Shown piece by piece: positions 15,426-15,484 of a stretch of DNA of 15,484 nt (position 1 is its first letter; the number at the start of each line of letters is the position of its first letter). The notes under the pieces are model-generated. The model saw only the letters and a list, made by a program, of their open reading frames with translations. It was not told where the DNA came from and ran no database searches. This stretch comes from JANQLU01 sp964434955. GTDB taxonomy: Bacteria; Planctomycetota; Planctomycetia; Pirellulales; Pirellulaceae. The stretch spans positions 1-15,484 of the forward strand of contig CAYSXI010000128.1 in assembly GCA_964434955.1 (NCBI GenBank). Reading direction: 5' to 3'. The position numbers were made by a program, and so were the translations under genes.

Positions 15426-15484
15426 CTGCGTACGCGTTTCCGTGTACCTGTCTGTATCTTCCGCCATCGATCGTAGCCATCATG

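Noticed and set aside
1..15484. CRISPR array, tRNA, rRNA, transposase, integrase or toxin-antitoxin genes
   Set aside because: No regularly spaced repeats, RNA gene signatures, insertion sequence ends or recombinase or toxin motifs were seen.

Overview
The window looks like a draft-assembled piece of a planctomycete chromosome, most likely from the Pirellulales. The main reason is the left half. It holds a pre-peptidase C-terminal (PPC) domain protein, a DUF1549/DUF1553 protein with Ig-like and cytochrome-like modules, and a cytochrome c-WD40-coiled-coil fusion, a set of architectures characteristic of Planctomycetes. Most genes lack strong Shine-Dalgarno sequences. Two runs of exactly ten Ns (3877-3886 and 14313-14322) mark scaffold joins.

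Layout. (1) 1-7190, plus strand: three exported-protein genes, a PPC protein truncated by the window edge, the DUF1549/DUF1553 protein (ATGA overlap with the first), and the cytochrome c-WD40 protein. The DUF1549/DUF1553 gene appears split, but the split coincides with a fold-back assembly artefact next to the first N-gap. The real gene is almost certainly one intact reading frame of about 829 codons. (2) 7392-12001, plus strand: a tightly packed five-gene MoxR/Bat-type operon consisting of a MoxR AAA+ ATPase, a DUF58 protein, a membrane protein of unknown family in the BatD-like position, and two membrane-anchored von Willebrand A proteins with complete MIDAS motifs. Spacings are 5 nt or overlaps. 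(3) 12091-14473: a redox-type module. A crotonase and a zinc-independent quinone oxidoreductase form a minus-strand operon, divergent from an HxlR-family regulator that has the family's N-terminal cysteine. The 121-bp intergenic region holds candidate face-to-face promoters and an imperfect palindrome. (4) 14560-15390, plus strand: a membrane-anchored TPR-like protein with its own candidate promoter and a strong intrinsic terminator.

How the genes work together (inference). Region 1 encodes cell-envelope proteins that may form a c-type-cytochrome-containing surface complex. Region 2 encodes a MoxR chaperone-like ATPase with VWA partners that may mature or remodel envelope complexes. Region 3 is probably a thiol-, quinone- or electrophile-responsive switch.

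The two most interesting points are these. The TPR gene's reading frame stays open past two closely spaced TGA codons into a Gly/Lys/Arg-rich tail, which could mean recoding (for example selenocysteine), decay or error. The fold-back structure at 3797-3876 would mislead automatic annotation into calling two broken genes.
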